NCBI RefSeq assembly: GCF_003957745.1
Contig: NZ_CP020373.1
Location: 3,023,501 to 3,087,500, forward strand
DNA from: Shewanella khirikhana
GTDB taxonomy: Bacteria; Pseudomonadota; Gammaproteobacteria; Enterobacterales; Shewanellaceae
Reading direction: 5' to 3'
DNA length: 64,000 nt
In this document: positions 25,251-33,606 of the stretch, in pieces
How positions within the stretch are numbered: position 1 is the first letter of the stretch
How the letters are laid out: every line of letters begins with the position of its first letter
Notes under the pieces: generated by a model
Told to the model about the DNA's origin: nothing
Seen by the model: the letters and a program-made list of their open reading frames with translations, nothing else
Database searches by the model: none
Translations under genes and position numbers: made by a program

Positions 25251-26513
25251 GTGAAACGCCTCTTCCTCAGCCTGTATCTGCTCCTGTGTCTGTCTATCCT
25301 CGGGATAGGCTGGACACTGGACAGCCTCTGGCACCACAACGTGGACGACACCACGGCTGAGGACGCCCCCTTCCTGGCGCTGGCACAAATTCTGGCGGAT
25401 ATGCCGCCGGCCGAGCGCGCCCATCACCTGAAACTCCTCGACGACGATAAAGCCCTGCCACTGACACTGGTGGATGCCAGCCAGGTGGCGCTGTCGAGCA
25501 ATACTCCCCTTGGCAGCGACAAAGTCTTTACCATAGCGCTGGATGACAACAAGGAGATGCGGCTGGTGCGCATTGGTGAGCAGGTGCTGATGGCAGGCCC
25601 GCTGGAGATAGATCCGCGGGAAGATCTTCGTGGCCTCTTTACCCTGTTTTTCTATCTGATGCTTGCCGGGGTGGCACTGATTTGGGTCTGGCCGCTGTCG
25701 CGGGATATCCGCATTCTGCGGGAAGCCACCGAGGCCTTTGGCCGTGCCAAATGGGATACCCGTATCGCCCTTTCCAGCCGCTCTCAGGTGGCCAGTCTTG
25801 CCGACACCTTCAACGAAATGGCGCGCCATATCAGCGCCCTAATCGATAATCAAAAGCACCTGACCAATGCCGTGTCCCACGAAATCCGCACCCCGCTGGC
25901 GAGGCTGAAGTTTGCCCTGGCGCTGATGCCCACCTACTGCGGCGAAGGCAGCGACGAAGACAAACGCAATGCCTTTCTTGCGGATATGCAGATGGATATC
26001 AAAGAGATGGAGCAGCTGCTTTCCGAACTGCTCACCTTTGCCAGCCTGGAGGCTCCAAGGGAAGAGCTGGAATTTGAGCGCACCAATTTATCGGCGCTGA
26101 CCCGCCAGACAGTGGAACGGCTTAAAACCCTTGCCGATACGCCCATTGAGCTGCAATTGCCCACTGAGGATGCCACAGCCCCTGCCGACCCATCGCTGAT
26201 TGAGCGGGCGCTGCAAAACCTTATCACCAACGCCCAGCGCTTCGCCCAGAGTCGTATTCTGGTTGGGCTTGAGCGTCATCAGGGCCGGTGGTATCTGTGG
26301 GTGGAAGACGATGGCGAGGGGATCCCGGACCAGGATCAGGGCAGAATTTTTGAACCTTTCTACCGGGTCAGCAGTGCCCAGAATGGCAACAAGGGCCATG
26401 GTCTGGGGCTGGCGATTATCAAACGCATCATGCAGCGCCATAAAGGAAGCGTGGAGCTTGAAAGCAAGCCCGGCAAAACCCGCTTTACCCTTATCTTACC
26501 CACCAAGCCTTAA
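25251..26513 (+). CDS. rstB: Sensor histidine kinase (RstB-like)
   Basis: The 420-residue kinase starts at a GTG just 3 bp after the regulator stop. It has an N-terminal transmembrane helix, a periplasmic domain, a second helix at about 130-150 (L-F-T-L-F-F-Y-L-M-L-A-G-V-A-L-I-W) and HAMP. The phospho-acceptor is H210 in S-H-E-I-R-T-P-L-A-R, and the N box (N-L-I-T-N-A-Q-R), D-D-G-E-G-I-P and G-H-G-L-G-L-A-I catalytic boxes follow. It pairs with the regulator before it and is probably co-transcribed with MipA and DUF3019. Confidence 0.9.
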   Translation: MKRLFLSLYLLLCLSILGIGWTLDSLWHHNVDDTTAEDAPFLALAQILADMPPAERAHHLKLLDDDKALPLTLVDASQVALSSNTPLGSDKVFTIALDDNKEMRLVRIGEQVLMAGPLEIDPREDLRGLFTLFFYLMLAGVALIWVWPLSRDIRILREATEAFGRAKWDTRIALSSRSQVASLADTFNEMARHISALIDNQKHLTNAVSHEIRTPLARLKFALALMPTYCGEGSDEDKRNAFLADMQMDIKEMEQLLSELLTFASLEAPREELEFERTNLSALTRQTVERLKTLADTPIELQLPTEDATAPADPSLIERALQNLITNAQRFAQSRILVGLERHQGRWYLWVEDDGEGIPDQDQGRIFEPFYRVSSAQNGNKGHGLGLAIIKRIMQRHKGSVELESKPGKTRFTLILPTKP

Positions 26514-26530
26514 TGGCGGCCAGGCTGAGG

Positions 26531-26584
26531 CTGACGTTGAAGCTGAGACTGAAGCTGAGATTAGGCTGGAACTGAAGTTAGTGT
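26531..26584 (+). repeat. Degenerate CTGNNN hexamer array after the kinase gene
   Basis: About nine hexamers of the form CTGAGG, CTGACG, TTGAAG, CTGAGA, CTGAAG run in register just after the kinase stop codon. The motif is imperfect and non-coding. A similar array follows purT. Confidence 0.65.
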
Positions 26585-26611
26585 GGGGCATTAAGGTACA
26601 ACAACGGCGGC

Positions 26612-26923
26612 TTAATCGAGACTGAAATCGCCCAAATCGAGCTCGGGCTCATCCTTAGCGTCATCATCCAGTGCCAGGCTGGCGTTGGCGGCGCTGCGTT
26701 CGGCCTGTAAGGCTTCCTGCTTTGCCTTGTAAAGCGCGTAGGCGCGGCGGCGTTTGCGGTCTTTGCACAGGCGGATCACTTCGGTCTTTTGCGCATCCGA
26801 CATTTGTTGCCAGTTAAAACGCTCGTCCCTGCTTCGAAAGCAGCCCAGGCAATAGCCACGGTTGTCACTCTGACACACGTTAATACAAGGGCTTGGAATT
26901 TCGAAAAAAACTAATTGTTCCAT
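26612..26923 (-). CDS. DUF1289 protein
   Basis: A 103-residue protein with the cysteine pattern P-C-I-N-V-C-Q-S and Y-C-L-G-C-F-R-S matches DUF1289, a probable small metal-binding domain. A basic stretch (K-D-R-K-R-R-R-A-Y-A-L-Y-K) and an acidic tail follow. The ATG at 26923 is used; a TTG two codons earlier is possible. Function is unknown. It is convergent with the kinase gene. Confidence 0.78.
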   Translation of the reverse strand: MEQLVFFEIPSPCINVCQSDNRGYCLGCFRSRDERFNWQQMSDAQKTEVIRLCKDRKRRRAYALYKAKQEALQAERSAANASLALDDDAKDEPELDLGDFSLD

Positions 26924-27055
26924 GGACAAAGGCGAAGATTAGCGTATCCGCTAGGTATAACATCAATCCCTTAAAAAGGCGAAATAATCTACAACCCAAG
27001 ACTTGCCAGCATCCGCCCCAAGGCGCAGAGTAGGAAAAAACCAGGGAGACGGCCC

Positions 27056-27574
27056 ATGAAAAAAAGCTTACTGATTTTATTGTCTTTGCTGCTTACCGCC
27101 TGCCAGAGCAGCCCCACCACCGACTACGACCCCAAAGTGAACTTTGGCGCAATGAAAACCTTCGCCCTGCTGTCGCCGCCCCAAACCACAGACCCCCTCA
27201 GTTCCGAGCGCATTCGTACTTCGGTGGAACAAAGCCTGCTGGCCAAGGGCTTCAGCGAAAGTGCCACCCCCGACTTCAAGGTAACCTGGGCATTTGAAAC
27301 CGGCAGCAAGCCATCAGGCTCAGGGCTGTCCATTGGCCTAGGCAGCGGCTCATGGGGCCGCTCCGGCGGCGTAAGCGTAGGCACCAGCGTTGGCATTCCA
27401 CTTGGCGGCGATAAGCTGTATCAGGTTATCCAGATTGATGTACTGAGCAGCGGCGCCGATAAACTCTTGTGGCGTGGCAGTGATGGCTTTGAATTCAGTG
27501 AAGGCGGCGATGATAAGGCCGATGCCACCCGGGCAACCGTCGATAAAATCCTGGCGCTGTTTCCGCCCAAATAG
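27056..27574 (+). CDS. DUF4136 lipoprotein
   Basis: The 172-residue protein has a lipoprotein signal with lipobox L-L-T-A-C (Cys16). The mature part carries the DUF4136 pattern (V-N-F-G-A-M-K-T-F-A-L-L, P-D-F-K-V-T-W, D-K-L-L-W-R-G). A Gly/Ser-rich segment (G-S-G-L-S-I-G-L-G-S-G-S-W-G-R) lies in the middle. GGGAGA precedes the ATG. The exact role is unknown; members are envelope lipoproteins. Confidence 0.83.
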   Translation: MKKSLLILLSLLLTACQSSPTTDYDPKVNFGAMKTFALLSPPQTTDPLSSERIRTSVEQSLLAKGFSESATPDFKVTWAFETGSKPSGSGLSIGLGSGSWGRSGGVSVGTSVGIPLGGDKLYQVIQIDVLSSGADKLLWRGSDGFEFSEGGDDKADATRATVDKILALFPPK

Positions 27575-27598
27575 CCAACGCCTCGGATAACCAAACAG

Positions 27599-27625
27599 AA
27601 AAGCCACCTCTAGGGTGGCTTTTTT
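27599..27625. terminator. Bidirectional terminator between lipoprotein and Ycf46-like genes
   Basis: The hairpin AAGCCACC/GGTGGCTT is flanked by A and T runs and stands between convergent genes. Confidence 0.85.
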
Positions 27626-27633
27626 GTTTGGTG

Positions 27634-29106
27634 CTATTCGTCCTGATGGGCGTTTACAGTGCGCCCTCGGGCCCAGGCTTTAAGGGCGAGGATTTTCTCC
27701 CGCATCACCACCGACAAAGGCCGGGTACGGGACAACTCTTCAAGGATAATGGCCTGATCCACAGGTTGCTGACGACTGGCCGCAGCATAAATGGCAGAAA
27801 TCACGCCTTGTTCAATCTCGGCGCCACTGAAGCCATGGCTTGAGCGCGACAGCAGCCCCAAATCCATGTTGGTGACATCCACTCCACGTTTCTTGCAGTG
27901 AATAAGGAATATCGCCTTACGGATTTCTTCATCGGGCAGATCCACAAAGAAGATTTCATCCAGACGGCCCTTACGCATCAGCTCAGGCGGCAGCGCCTGG
28001 ATGTCGTTGGCGGTGGCCACCAGAAACACATCGCTCTTGCGCTCGGCCATCCAGGTCAGCAGCGCCCCAAGGATACGCTGTGAGGTGCCTTCATCACTGC
28101 TGCCGCCGCTGATCCCTTTCTCGATTTCATCAATCCACAATACACAGGGCGCCATCAAATCGGCCAGCTCCAGCGCCTGACGCAGGTTCTTTTCGGTTTC
28201 GCCTATGTACTTGTTGTACAGCGCGCCCATATCGAGCCTAAGCAGCGGTCGCTGCCACACACCCGCCACGGCCTTGGCGGCCAGACTCTTACCACTGCCC
28301 TGCACCCCAAGCAGCATGATGCCCTTGGGCGGCGGCGCGCTGGCATCTCTGCCCGCCGGAGCGCGGGCCTTAAGCCATTCTTTGAGGTTATGCAGTCCGG
28401 CGATATCGGCGAAGCTGCTGGTATCGTATTCGTATCTGAGCACACCATCCATGTCCATCAGGCGGAACTTGGCCTGATTCACCCGCTCCACATCGTCGCT
28501 GGTGATGGCACCATCGTCCACTATGGCTTTATGGATAAGCCTGCGGGCATCATCGAAGGTTACGCCGCGCAGATTATCGGCAAGGCGGGTCACTGCCGCT
28601 TCATCGACGCTGAGGGGAATGCCCTGACGGCGCACCTTGTCTATCTCTTCAACAATCAGGTTTTCGAGCTGGTTCTTGCTCGGCAATGACAGCCGGAAAT
28701 GGGCACAGTAACGGCGGATTTCCGGCGGAATATCAAAAGCATGACTTACCAGCACCAAGGTATGTTTCAGGGCGTCGTACTCAAGCGCAATTTCTTTCAG
28801 CAAACGCACATTGCGCGGCGCATCCTGCACAAAAGGATGGAAGTCGCACAGCACATAAATGCCCTGTTGTTGGGTGGCTTTAATTTGCCCGAGCAGATCG
28901 CCGGGATCGGCATTGAACTTCTGCGTGCCCATGTCTTTATCGACCCGCGACAGGCCACTGGTAATCGACCAGGTAAACAGCGGCTGATACAGGGTGGCAG
29001 CAACCCGTTTGAGCAGCTCAATCACCCGATACTCTTCATAGGTTTCAATCACCACTATGGGTGTGTTCGACCGTAAAACTGCTGTTAAATCCTGTACATC
29101 CTGCAT
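27634..29106 (-). CDS. AAA+ ATPase, Ycf46-like
   Basis: The 490-residue protein has an N-terminal helical domain and one AAA+ module. Walker A is G-V-Q-G-S-G-K-S (267-274), Walker B V-L-W-I-D-E-I-E (322-329), and the second region of homology ends G-R-L-D-E-I-F-F. The sequence fits the Ycf46 group of bacterial and plastid ATPases, for which no firm function is known to me. The FtsH zinc motif is absent. It is monocistronic on the minus strand. Confidence 0.85.
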   Translation of the reverse strand: MQDVQDLTAVLRSNTPIVVIETYEEYRVIELLKRVAATLYQPLFTWSITSGLSRVDKDMGTQKFNADPGDLLGQIKATQQQGIYVLCDFHPFVQDAPRNVRLLKEIALEYDALKHTLVLVSHAFDIPPEIRRYCAHFRLSLPSKNQLENLIVEEIDKVRRQGIPLSVDEAAVTRLADNLRGVTFDDARRLIHKAIVDDGAITSDDVERVNQAKFRLMDMDGVLRYEYDTSSFADIAGLHNLKEWLKARAPAGRDASAPPPKGIMLLGVQGSGKSLAAKAVAGVWQRPLLRLDMGALYNKYIGETEKNLRQALELADLMAPCVLWIDEIEKGISGGSSDEGTSQRILGALLTWMAERKSDVFLVATANDIQALPPELMRKGRLDEIFFVDLPDEEIRKAIFLIHCKKRGVDVTNMDLGLLSRSSHGFSGAEIEQGVISAIYAAASRQQPVDQAIILEELSRTRPLSVVMREKILALKAWARGRTVNAHQDE

Positions 29107-29123
29107 CTGCTTTTATCCGTTCA

Positions 29124-29148
29124 ATAAAAAGGGGGCTCAGCGAGCCCC
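29124..29148 (-). terminator. Terminator of the YiaV/YiaW-like unit
   Basis: The stem GGGGCTC/GAGCCCC is followed on the minus strand by CTTTTTATT, about 55 bases after the HlyD-family stop. Confidence 0.8.
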
Positions 29149-29203
29149 ACGATTATGCGTCTAAATCCCCCGGCAAAACAACGCCGGAAGCCGCAGTGGT
29201 CTG

Positions 29204-30349
29204 TTAATGCCCTTCGGCAAATAGATAGTTAAGCCAGCCCTGCATCCGCAGCAGCACTTTACGCATCACAGCCACATGGGAGAAATGGTCGGTGTAGATA
29301 GCCGCCTGCCCCGCAACCCCTGCCGGGAACTGGCCGATTTCTTCCGGCTTATCAAACTCAATCATCACCAGTACCCGGCCGCGCTGGAACAGCCGCGCCG
29401 ATGACTGCAGTTGCCCGGTGGACTGCACTTCACCTTCGGCCATGGCCGGCAGCACCTGAGCCACCCTGCCATGAAACACCTGACCGGGGGCGGCATCGAG
29501 GATCACCTCGGCTTCATCACCGGCCTTGAGGCGCAGCAAGGAGTTTTGCCAGAAGGCGCCCACAAAATAACGCTGCTCGTCAGGGATAAAGCTCATCACC
29601 GGCCGAAGCGGCATAGGCACCACCACCATTCCCGGACGCAGCGCCATATGGGTGACCATGCCATCGGTTGGTGCACGCACCACAGATTGTTCGAGGTCAA
29701 ACTCGGCCTTGGCCAGATCGGCGCGGGCCGCCGCCACCTTGGTATTCACGCCATCAATATTGGACTCGTAGGCCAGACGCACCCGCATCTCTTCGGCCTT
29801 GGCTGCCGTGAGCTGGGCTTCAGAGGCAAGGTACATCTGCCGCTTGTTATCCAGCTCAAGCTCGGTAAAGGGCGAGTTGGCGCCGCCTTTTTTACGACCG
29901 GCCTGATAACGATTGTACTCCGCCAGGGTTCTGTCTCTGTCGGCCAGGGCACGCTCAACACTGGCCTTGGCGGTTTCCCAGGCGGCTTCCAGTTGCGGAA
30001 CTTCCTGTTCGGCCGCTTTCAGGGCCGCACGCTTTTGTACCAATGCCGCTTCAAACGGAGTCGGGTCGAGCCTGAACAGTACATCCCCTTGTTTTACCGG
30101 CACATTGGGCTTTACCGCCACCTCGTTTACCTTACCGGTCACCAAGGGGTTAATGGGCACAGACACAAAGTATTCCCGGGCAAAGCGGCTGTACGGATGG
30201 TTGTAGTTCATCAACAGCAGCAAGGTGCCAATCAGCACTATGCCGCCCAGCACCGCGGTGGGCACAGTCCACTTGGTCAGGGGGATTTTGAATACTTTGA
30301 AAATCACCACGCAAAACGCGGTATAGGTGAGGATAAGCAGCAGATCCAT
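29204..30349 (-). CDS. yiaV: HlyD-family membrane fusion protein, YiaV-like
   Basis: A 381-residue inner-membrane protein has two N-terminal hydrophobic segments (residues 1-20 and 30-50). A barrel-sandwich/biotinyl-lipoyl domain opens with N-P-L-V-T-G-K-V-N-E-V, a long coiled coil spans about 105-215, and the second lipoyl half is S-V-V-R-A-P-T-D-G-M-V. This is the layout of EmrA/YibH/YiaV adaptors. It starts 3 bp after the DUF3302 gene with GAGGAA, matching the E. coli yiaW-yiaV pair. No efflux pump or TolC gene lies next to it. Confidence 0.86.
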   Translation of the reverse strand: MDLLLILTYTAFCVVIFKVFKIPLTKWTVPTAVLGGIVLIGTLLLLMNYNHPYSRFAREYFVSVPINPLVTGKVNEVAVKPNVPVKQGDVLFRLDPTPFEAALVQKRAALKAAEQEVPQLEAAWETAKASVERALADRDRTLAEYNRYQAGRKKGGANSPFTELELDNKRQMYLASEAQLTAAKAEEMRVRLAYESNIDGVNTKVAAARADLAKAEFDLEQSVVRAPTDGMVTHMALRPGMVVVPMPLRPVMSFIPDEQRYFVGAFWQNSLLRLKAGDEAEVILDAAPGQVFHGRVAQVLPAMAEGEVQSTGQLQSSARLFQRGRVLVMIEFDKPEEIGQFPAGVAGQAAIYTDHFSHVAVMRKVLLRMQGWLNYLFAEGH

Positions 30350-30351
30350 GG

Positions 30352-30777
30352 TTATTCCTCCCCTGCCTTGGTGGATGATGGCGTATTCAGCGGCGCGTCG
30401 CTCGTCCTGGTGTTGGCTGCGGGTTGGCTGGCAGCGCTGGCTTTGTCCAGCTCCAGTGCCTGCAGGCGATTTTCAAGCTCCAGCAGATTGGCGCTCAGCT
30501 CTTTCACCTTTTCTTCAAGTTCCAGCTCGCGCTTTACCACAGTGCCAAACCCCCAGCCGCGGTCTTCGCGGTAGAGGGTGGCCCAAATCCACAGGAAGGG
30601 CCAAAGCACATGCAGGGTAAACAGGCTCACCCAACCGGCGATATGCAGGGCATCCTGTTGTGGGTGATTGCGCTTTTTCGCAATTTCGTAAGGGATATCG
30701 TGAATAGCAATAATGCCGTAGAAAATCACTATCACCACAAAGAACAGCAGCCCCAGGGCAAAGTAGTCCAAGAACAC
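30352..30777 (-). CDS. yiaW: DUF3302 inner-membrane protein, YiaW-like
   Basis: This 141-residue protein starts at a GTG at 30777 with GGAGG just upstream; the longer frame to 30894 lacks such a site. F-L-D-Y-F-A-L-G, H-D-I-P-Y-E-I-A-K-K-R-N-H-P and A-G-W-V-S-L-F-T-L-H-V match E. coli YiaW (DUF3302). Two transmembrane helices are followed by a cytoplasmic coiled coil of about 40 residues and a Ser/Thr-rich tail, both absent from the shorter E. coli protein. It forms a pair with the fusion protein after it. Confidence 0.84.
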   Translation of the reverse strand: MFLDYFALGLLFFVVIVIFYGIIAIHDIPYEIAKKRNHPQQDALHIAGWVSLFTLHVLWPFLWIWATLYREDRGWGFGTVVKRELELEEKVKELSANLLELENRLQALELDKASAASQPAANTRTSDAPLNTPSSTKAGEE

Positions 30778-30974
30778 AGACACCTCCGTCGATGCCAATT
30801 GATTTGATTTTGTTACCAAAGGGTAGCGCAATTTGCAGCATCGATACCAGAATCCAGCGCAATAGTTTTGCAATTTCCGTTTGATTTTTCCCACATTTTA
30901 CGAATGCCAGCCCAACACTTTTCGCCAAGACGGGTTATGATTTTGACTGCCAACAAAAACGAGGTAATCAAACC

Positions 30975-32153
30975 ATGATAGGCACCCCCTACACCCCAGG
31001 CGCCACGCGCGCCATGTTGCTGGGCTCAGGCGAGCTTGGTAAAGAAGTGGCGATTGAGCTGACCCGACTTGGGGTTGAGGTCATTGCCGTTGACCGCTAT
31101 CCCAATGCGCCCGCCATGCAGGTGGCGCATCGCAGCCATGTGATCAATATGCTGGATGCCGACGCGCTGAAAGGCCTGATTGCCAAAGAGCAGCCCCATC
31201 TGGTGATCCCGGAAATCGAGGCCATTGCCACCCAGGCACTGGTGGAACTGGAAGCCGATGGTTTGAAGGTGGTGCCCACCGCCCGGGCCACCCGACTGAC
31301 CATGGACCGGGAAGGCATTCGCCGCCTGGCCGCCGAAACCCTGGCCTTACCCACCTCGCCCTATGTGTTTTGCGACAGCCTGGCTGAGCTTGAAGCCGGC
31401 ATAGACACGACCGGCATTCCCTGTGTGGTGAAACCGGTGATGAGCTCTTCCGGCAAGGGCCAGAGTGTGATCCGCAGCCGCGAAGATATTCAAAAAGCCT
31501 GGGACTACGCCCAAAGCGGTGGCCGCGCCGGAGAAGGCCGCATCATAGTTGAAGGCTTTATCGACTTTGATTATGAAATCACCCTGCTGACCATCTCGGC
31601 GGTAGATGGCATTCATTTCTGCGCCCCTATCGGCCATCGTCAGGAAGACGGTGATTACCGTGAGTCGTGGCAGCCACAGGCGATGAGCGCCCTGGCGTTG
31701 GAGCGTGCCCAGGGCATTGCCCGTGCCGTAGTGGAAAACCTGGGCGGCTACGGCCTCTTCGGGGTGGAGCTCTTTATCAAGGCCGACGAGGTGTACTTCT
31801 CGGAAGTGTCGCCAAGACCCCACGACACCGGCATGGTTACCCTGATAAGCCAGGATCTGTCTGAATTTGCCCTGCATGTGCGCGCCATTCTCGGCCTGCC
31901 GATTGGTGAAATTATCCAGCAAGGCCCCTGCGCCTCGGCCGTGGTGTTGGTGGAAGGCGACTCAAGCAACATAGGTTACTCAGGTCTTGCCGACGCCCTC
32001 GCCCAGCCAGGCACCCAATTGCGGCTGTTTGCCAAGCCGCAAATCCATGGCCGCCGTCGTCTTGGGGTGGCTCTGGCCCGCGCTGAGAGTATCGATGACG
32101 CCGTGGCCCGCGCCCTGAAAAGCGCCGCCTGCATCAAGGTGCACTTTAACTAA
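30975..32153 (+). CDS. purT: Phosphoribosylglycinamide formyltransferase 2
   Basis: This 392-residue ATP-grasp enzyme makes formyl-GAR from formate, ATP and GAR in purine synthesis, without folate. Family marks are M-L-L-G-S-G-E-L-G-K-E-V (14-25), M-D-R-E-G-I-R-R, V-K-P-V-M-S-S-S-G-K-G-Q-S and V-S-P-R-P-H-D-T-G-M-V-T. The protein length is standard. GAGG precedes the ATG with long spacing. No PurR box could be convincingly seen upstream. Confidence 0.94.
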   Translation: MIGTPYTPGATRAMLLGSGELGKEVAIELTRLGVEVIAVDRYPNAPAMQVAHRSHVINMLDADALKGLIAKEQPHLVIPEIEAIATQALVELEADGLKVVPTARATRLTMDREGIRRLAAETLALPTSPYVFCDSLAELEAGIDTTGIPCVVKPVMSSSGKGQSVIRSREDIQKAWDYAQSGGRAGEGRIIVEGFIDFDYEITLLTISAVDGIHFCAPIGHRQEDGDYRESWQPQAMSALALERAQGIARAVVENLGGYGLFGVELFIKADEVYFSEVSPRPHDTGMVTLISQDLSEFALHVRAILGLPIGEIIQQGPCASAVVLVEGDSSNIGYSGLADALAQPGTQLRLFAKPQIHGRRRLGVALARAESIDDAVARALKSAACIKVHFN

Positions 32154-32163
32154 GCCAGGTCTG

Positions 32164-32222
32164 GGCATGTGCCTGGATCTCGGCTTTGGCTTGGATCTGA
32201 GCCTGAATCTGATTCTGAATCG
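32164..32222 (+). repeat. Degenerate CTGNNN hexamer array after purT
   Basis: About ten hexamers in register (CTGGAT, CTGAGC, CTGAAT, CTGATT, CTGAAT and variants) lie between the purT stop and its terminator. GCCAGG precedes the array, as it does after the kinase gene at 26.5 kb. The array is non-coding. Confidence 0.65.
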
Positions 32223-32230
32223 ACCGCAAT

Positions 32231-32256
32231 AGAGCTGCCCCATCGGGCAGCTCTTT
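32231..32256 (+). terminator. purT terminator
   Basis: The stem AGAGCTGCCC/GGGCAGCTCT is followed by a T run, just after the hexamer array. Confidence 0.85.
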
Positions 32257-32478
32257 TTATTCTGACTCTCGGCTGGCTGCAGCTTATTCTCATTACCAAT
32301 CGCAACCGCCGCTCCCAGGCATTCCGCCCAGCAGATCATCCGGCAGCTGGCCTGCCTCCTTCAGTTACAGCGCCGCCCCCAATCAATCGCGGATTTGTAA
32401 ACAATGTAAAGCCGATTCAGTTAGTAATAGTTCTCAATTAGATTTGAGCCACAATTTGCTGCAACTTCATTCGTATCC
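32257..32478. other. Intergenic region upstream of the PepSY operon
   Basis: About 220 bp with no gene. The right half is AT-rich and holds the candidate Fur box at 32422-32436. Nothing else is recognised. Confidence 0.4.
32422..32436. promoter_or_regulatory. Candidate Fur box upstream of the PepSY operon
   Basis: TAGTAATAGTTCTCA matches the 7-1-7 Fur consensus TGATAATNATTATCA at 10 of 14 defined positions. It lies 43 bp before the first gene. Confidence 0.35.
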
Positions 32479-33084
32479 ATGTCTGTTTCATTGCGTCCCG
32501 GTAAGCGGGCGCTGTCCGTCGCCCGAACCCTGCATATTTATGTGTCGATGGCGCTGCTGCTGTTGATGCTGTTTTTCGCCTTCACCGGCATCACCCTCAA
32601 TCACCCGGATTGGTTTGGCGCATCCAACGCCATGCGGGAAGAAACCGAGCGACCGCTACCCGACTTTTTGTTACCGGTCGAAGCCGATTCTGCCGACTGG
32701 CAGGAAGCCGCCGCCCACTGGCTCGCCAGCGAGTGGCAGGCCAGCCGTCAGCAGGTGGAAGTGAGTGAAGATGAATTGCTGCTGGTGCAAAAAGGCCCTG
32801 GAAGCTACCGATCTGTGGTGCTGGATACCGAAGCGGCTGTGGTGGTGGCCGAATCCCTCGACTATGGCCTGGTTGCGCTGCTGAACGACCTGCACAAGGG
32901 CCGTAACTCAGGCGCCGTCTGGAGCTGGGTTATCGATTTGAGTGCGGTACTGATGTTGCTGTTTTCCCTTACCGGCGCCTTTTTGCTGTTACCGCAAAAG
33001 CGCCGCCTCAAGCGCTCGCTGGGGTACATGACGGCGGTCAGCAGCGTCTGCATTGCCATCTACTGGCTGTTTATTCCTACCTGA
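32479..33084 (+). CDS. PepSY-associated transmembrane protein
   Basis: A 201-residue protein with an N-terminal membrane segment (L-H-I-Y-V-S-M-A-L-L-L-L-M-L-F-F-A-F-T-G) followed by N-H-P-D-W-F, a periplasmic PepSY-like domain and two C-terminal helices (V-I-D-L-S-A-V-L-M-L-L-F-S-L-T-G-A-F-L-L-L-P). PepSY membrane proteins often accompany iron-reductase or siderophore uptake genes. It leads a three-gene operon with DUF2271 and DUF4198 genes, and a possible Fur box lies upstream, which suits iron-linked control (inference). Confidence 0.8.
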   Translation: MSVSLRPGKRALSVARTLHIYVSMALLLLMLFFAFTGITLNHPDWFGASNAMREETERPLPDFLLPVEADSADWQEAAAHWLASEWQASRQQVEVSEDELLLVQKGPGSYRSVVLDTEAAVVVAESLDYGLVALLNDLHKGRNSGAVWSWVIDLSAVLMLLFSLTGAFLLLPQKRRLKRSLGYMTAVSSVCIAIYWLFIPT

Positions 33085-33091
33085 GGACCTT

Positions 33092-33598
33092 ATGAAACTG
33101 AAGAGATTATCGCTGGCCGCCCTCTTATGCCTGCCCATGCTGGCACAGGCCAATATGGACGTTGAGCTTAGCCTCAGTGAAATCACCACCGGTCAATATC
33201 ACAGGCCCTACACCGCCGTTTGGGTGGAAGATGCCAAAGGCCAGTCGGTGAAAACCATCGCCCTGTGGGTTCAGCACGACGGCCACAAGTGGTTTAAAGA
33301 CATCCGCCGCTGGTGGCGCAAGGCCGGGCGCGACAACCCCGCCATGGTGGATGCCATCTCCTCGGCCACCCGTCCGGCGGGCAAATACCGCATTGGCTGG
33401 GATCTGAGTGACGACAGCGGCAAACCACTGCCCGATGGTGACTACCAGCTGTTTATTGAGGTAGTGCGGGAACACGGCGGCCGCGAGCTTATCCGCCACA
33501 AGTTCAGCCTGCCTGGCGAGAGTTTTGACAGCCCCCTGGCCGCCACCACAGAAACCGGTCCGGGCCACATTCGTTTCACCCGTTCAGCCACCCGCTAA
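33092..33598 (+). CDS. DUF2271 periplasmic protein
   Basis: The 168-residue protein starts at 33092 (GAGGACC before the ATG, 8 bp after the previous stop) with a clear signal peptide ending A-Q-A. The mature part has R-P-Y-T-A-V-W-V-E-D and K-W-F-K-D-I-R-R-W-W-R, the DUF2271 pattern. It is co-transcribed with the PepSY protein and the DUF4198 protein. Function is unknown. Confidence 0.82.
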   Translation: MKLKRLSLAALLCLPMLAQANMDVELSLSEITTGQYHRPYTAVWVEDAKGQSVKTIALWVQHDGHKWFKDIRRWWRKAGRDNPAMVDAISSATRPAGKYRIGWDLSDDSGKPLPDGDYQLFIEVVREHGGRELIRHKFSLPGESFDSPLAATTETGPGHIRFTRSATR

Positions 33599-33606
33599 GG
33601 AGCCCC

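Noticed and set aside
24447..25829. 460-codon open frame on the minus strand
   Set aside because: It covers the reverse of the response regulator and kinase genes, whose motifs are intact. It is a GC-driven shadow frame.
30895..30974. PurR box before purT
   Set aside because: The stretch lacks a recognisable ACGCAAACGTTTGCGT-like palindrome.
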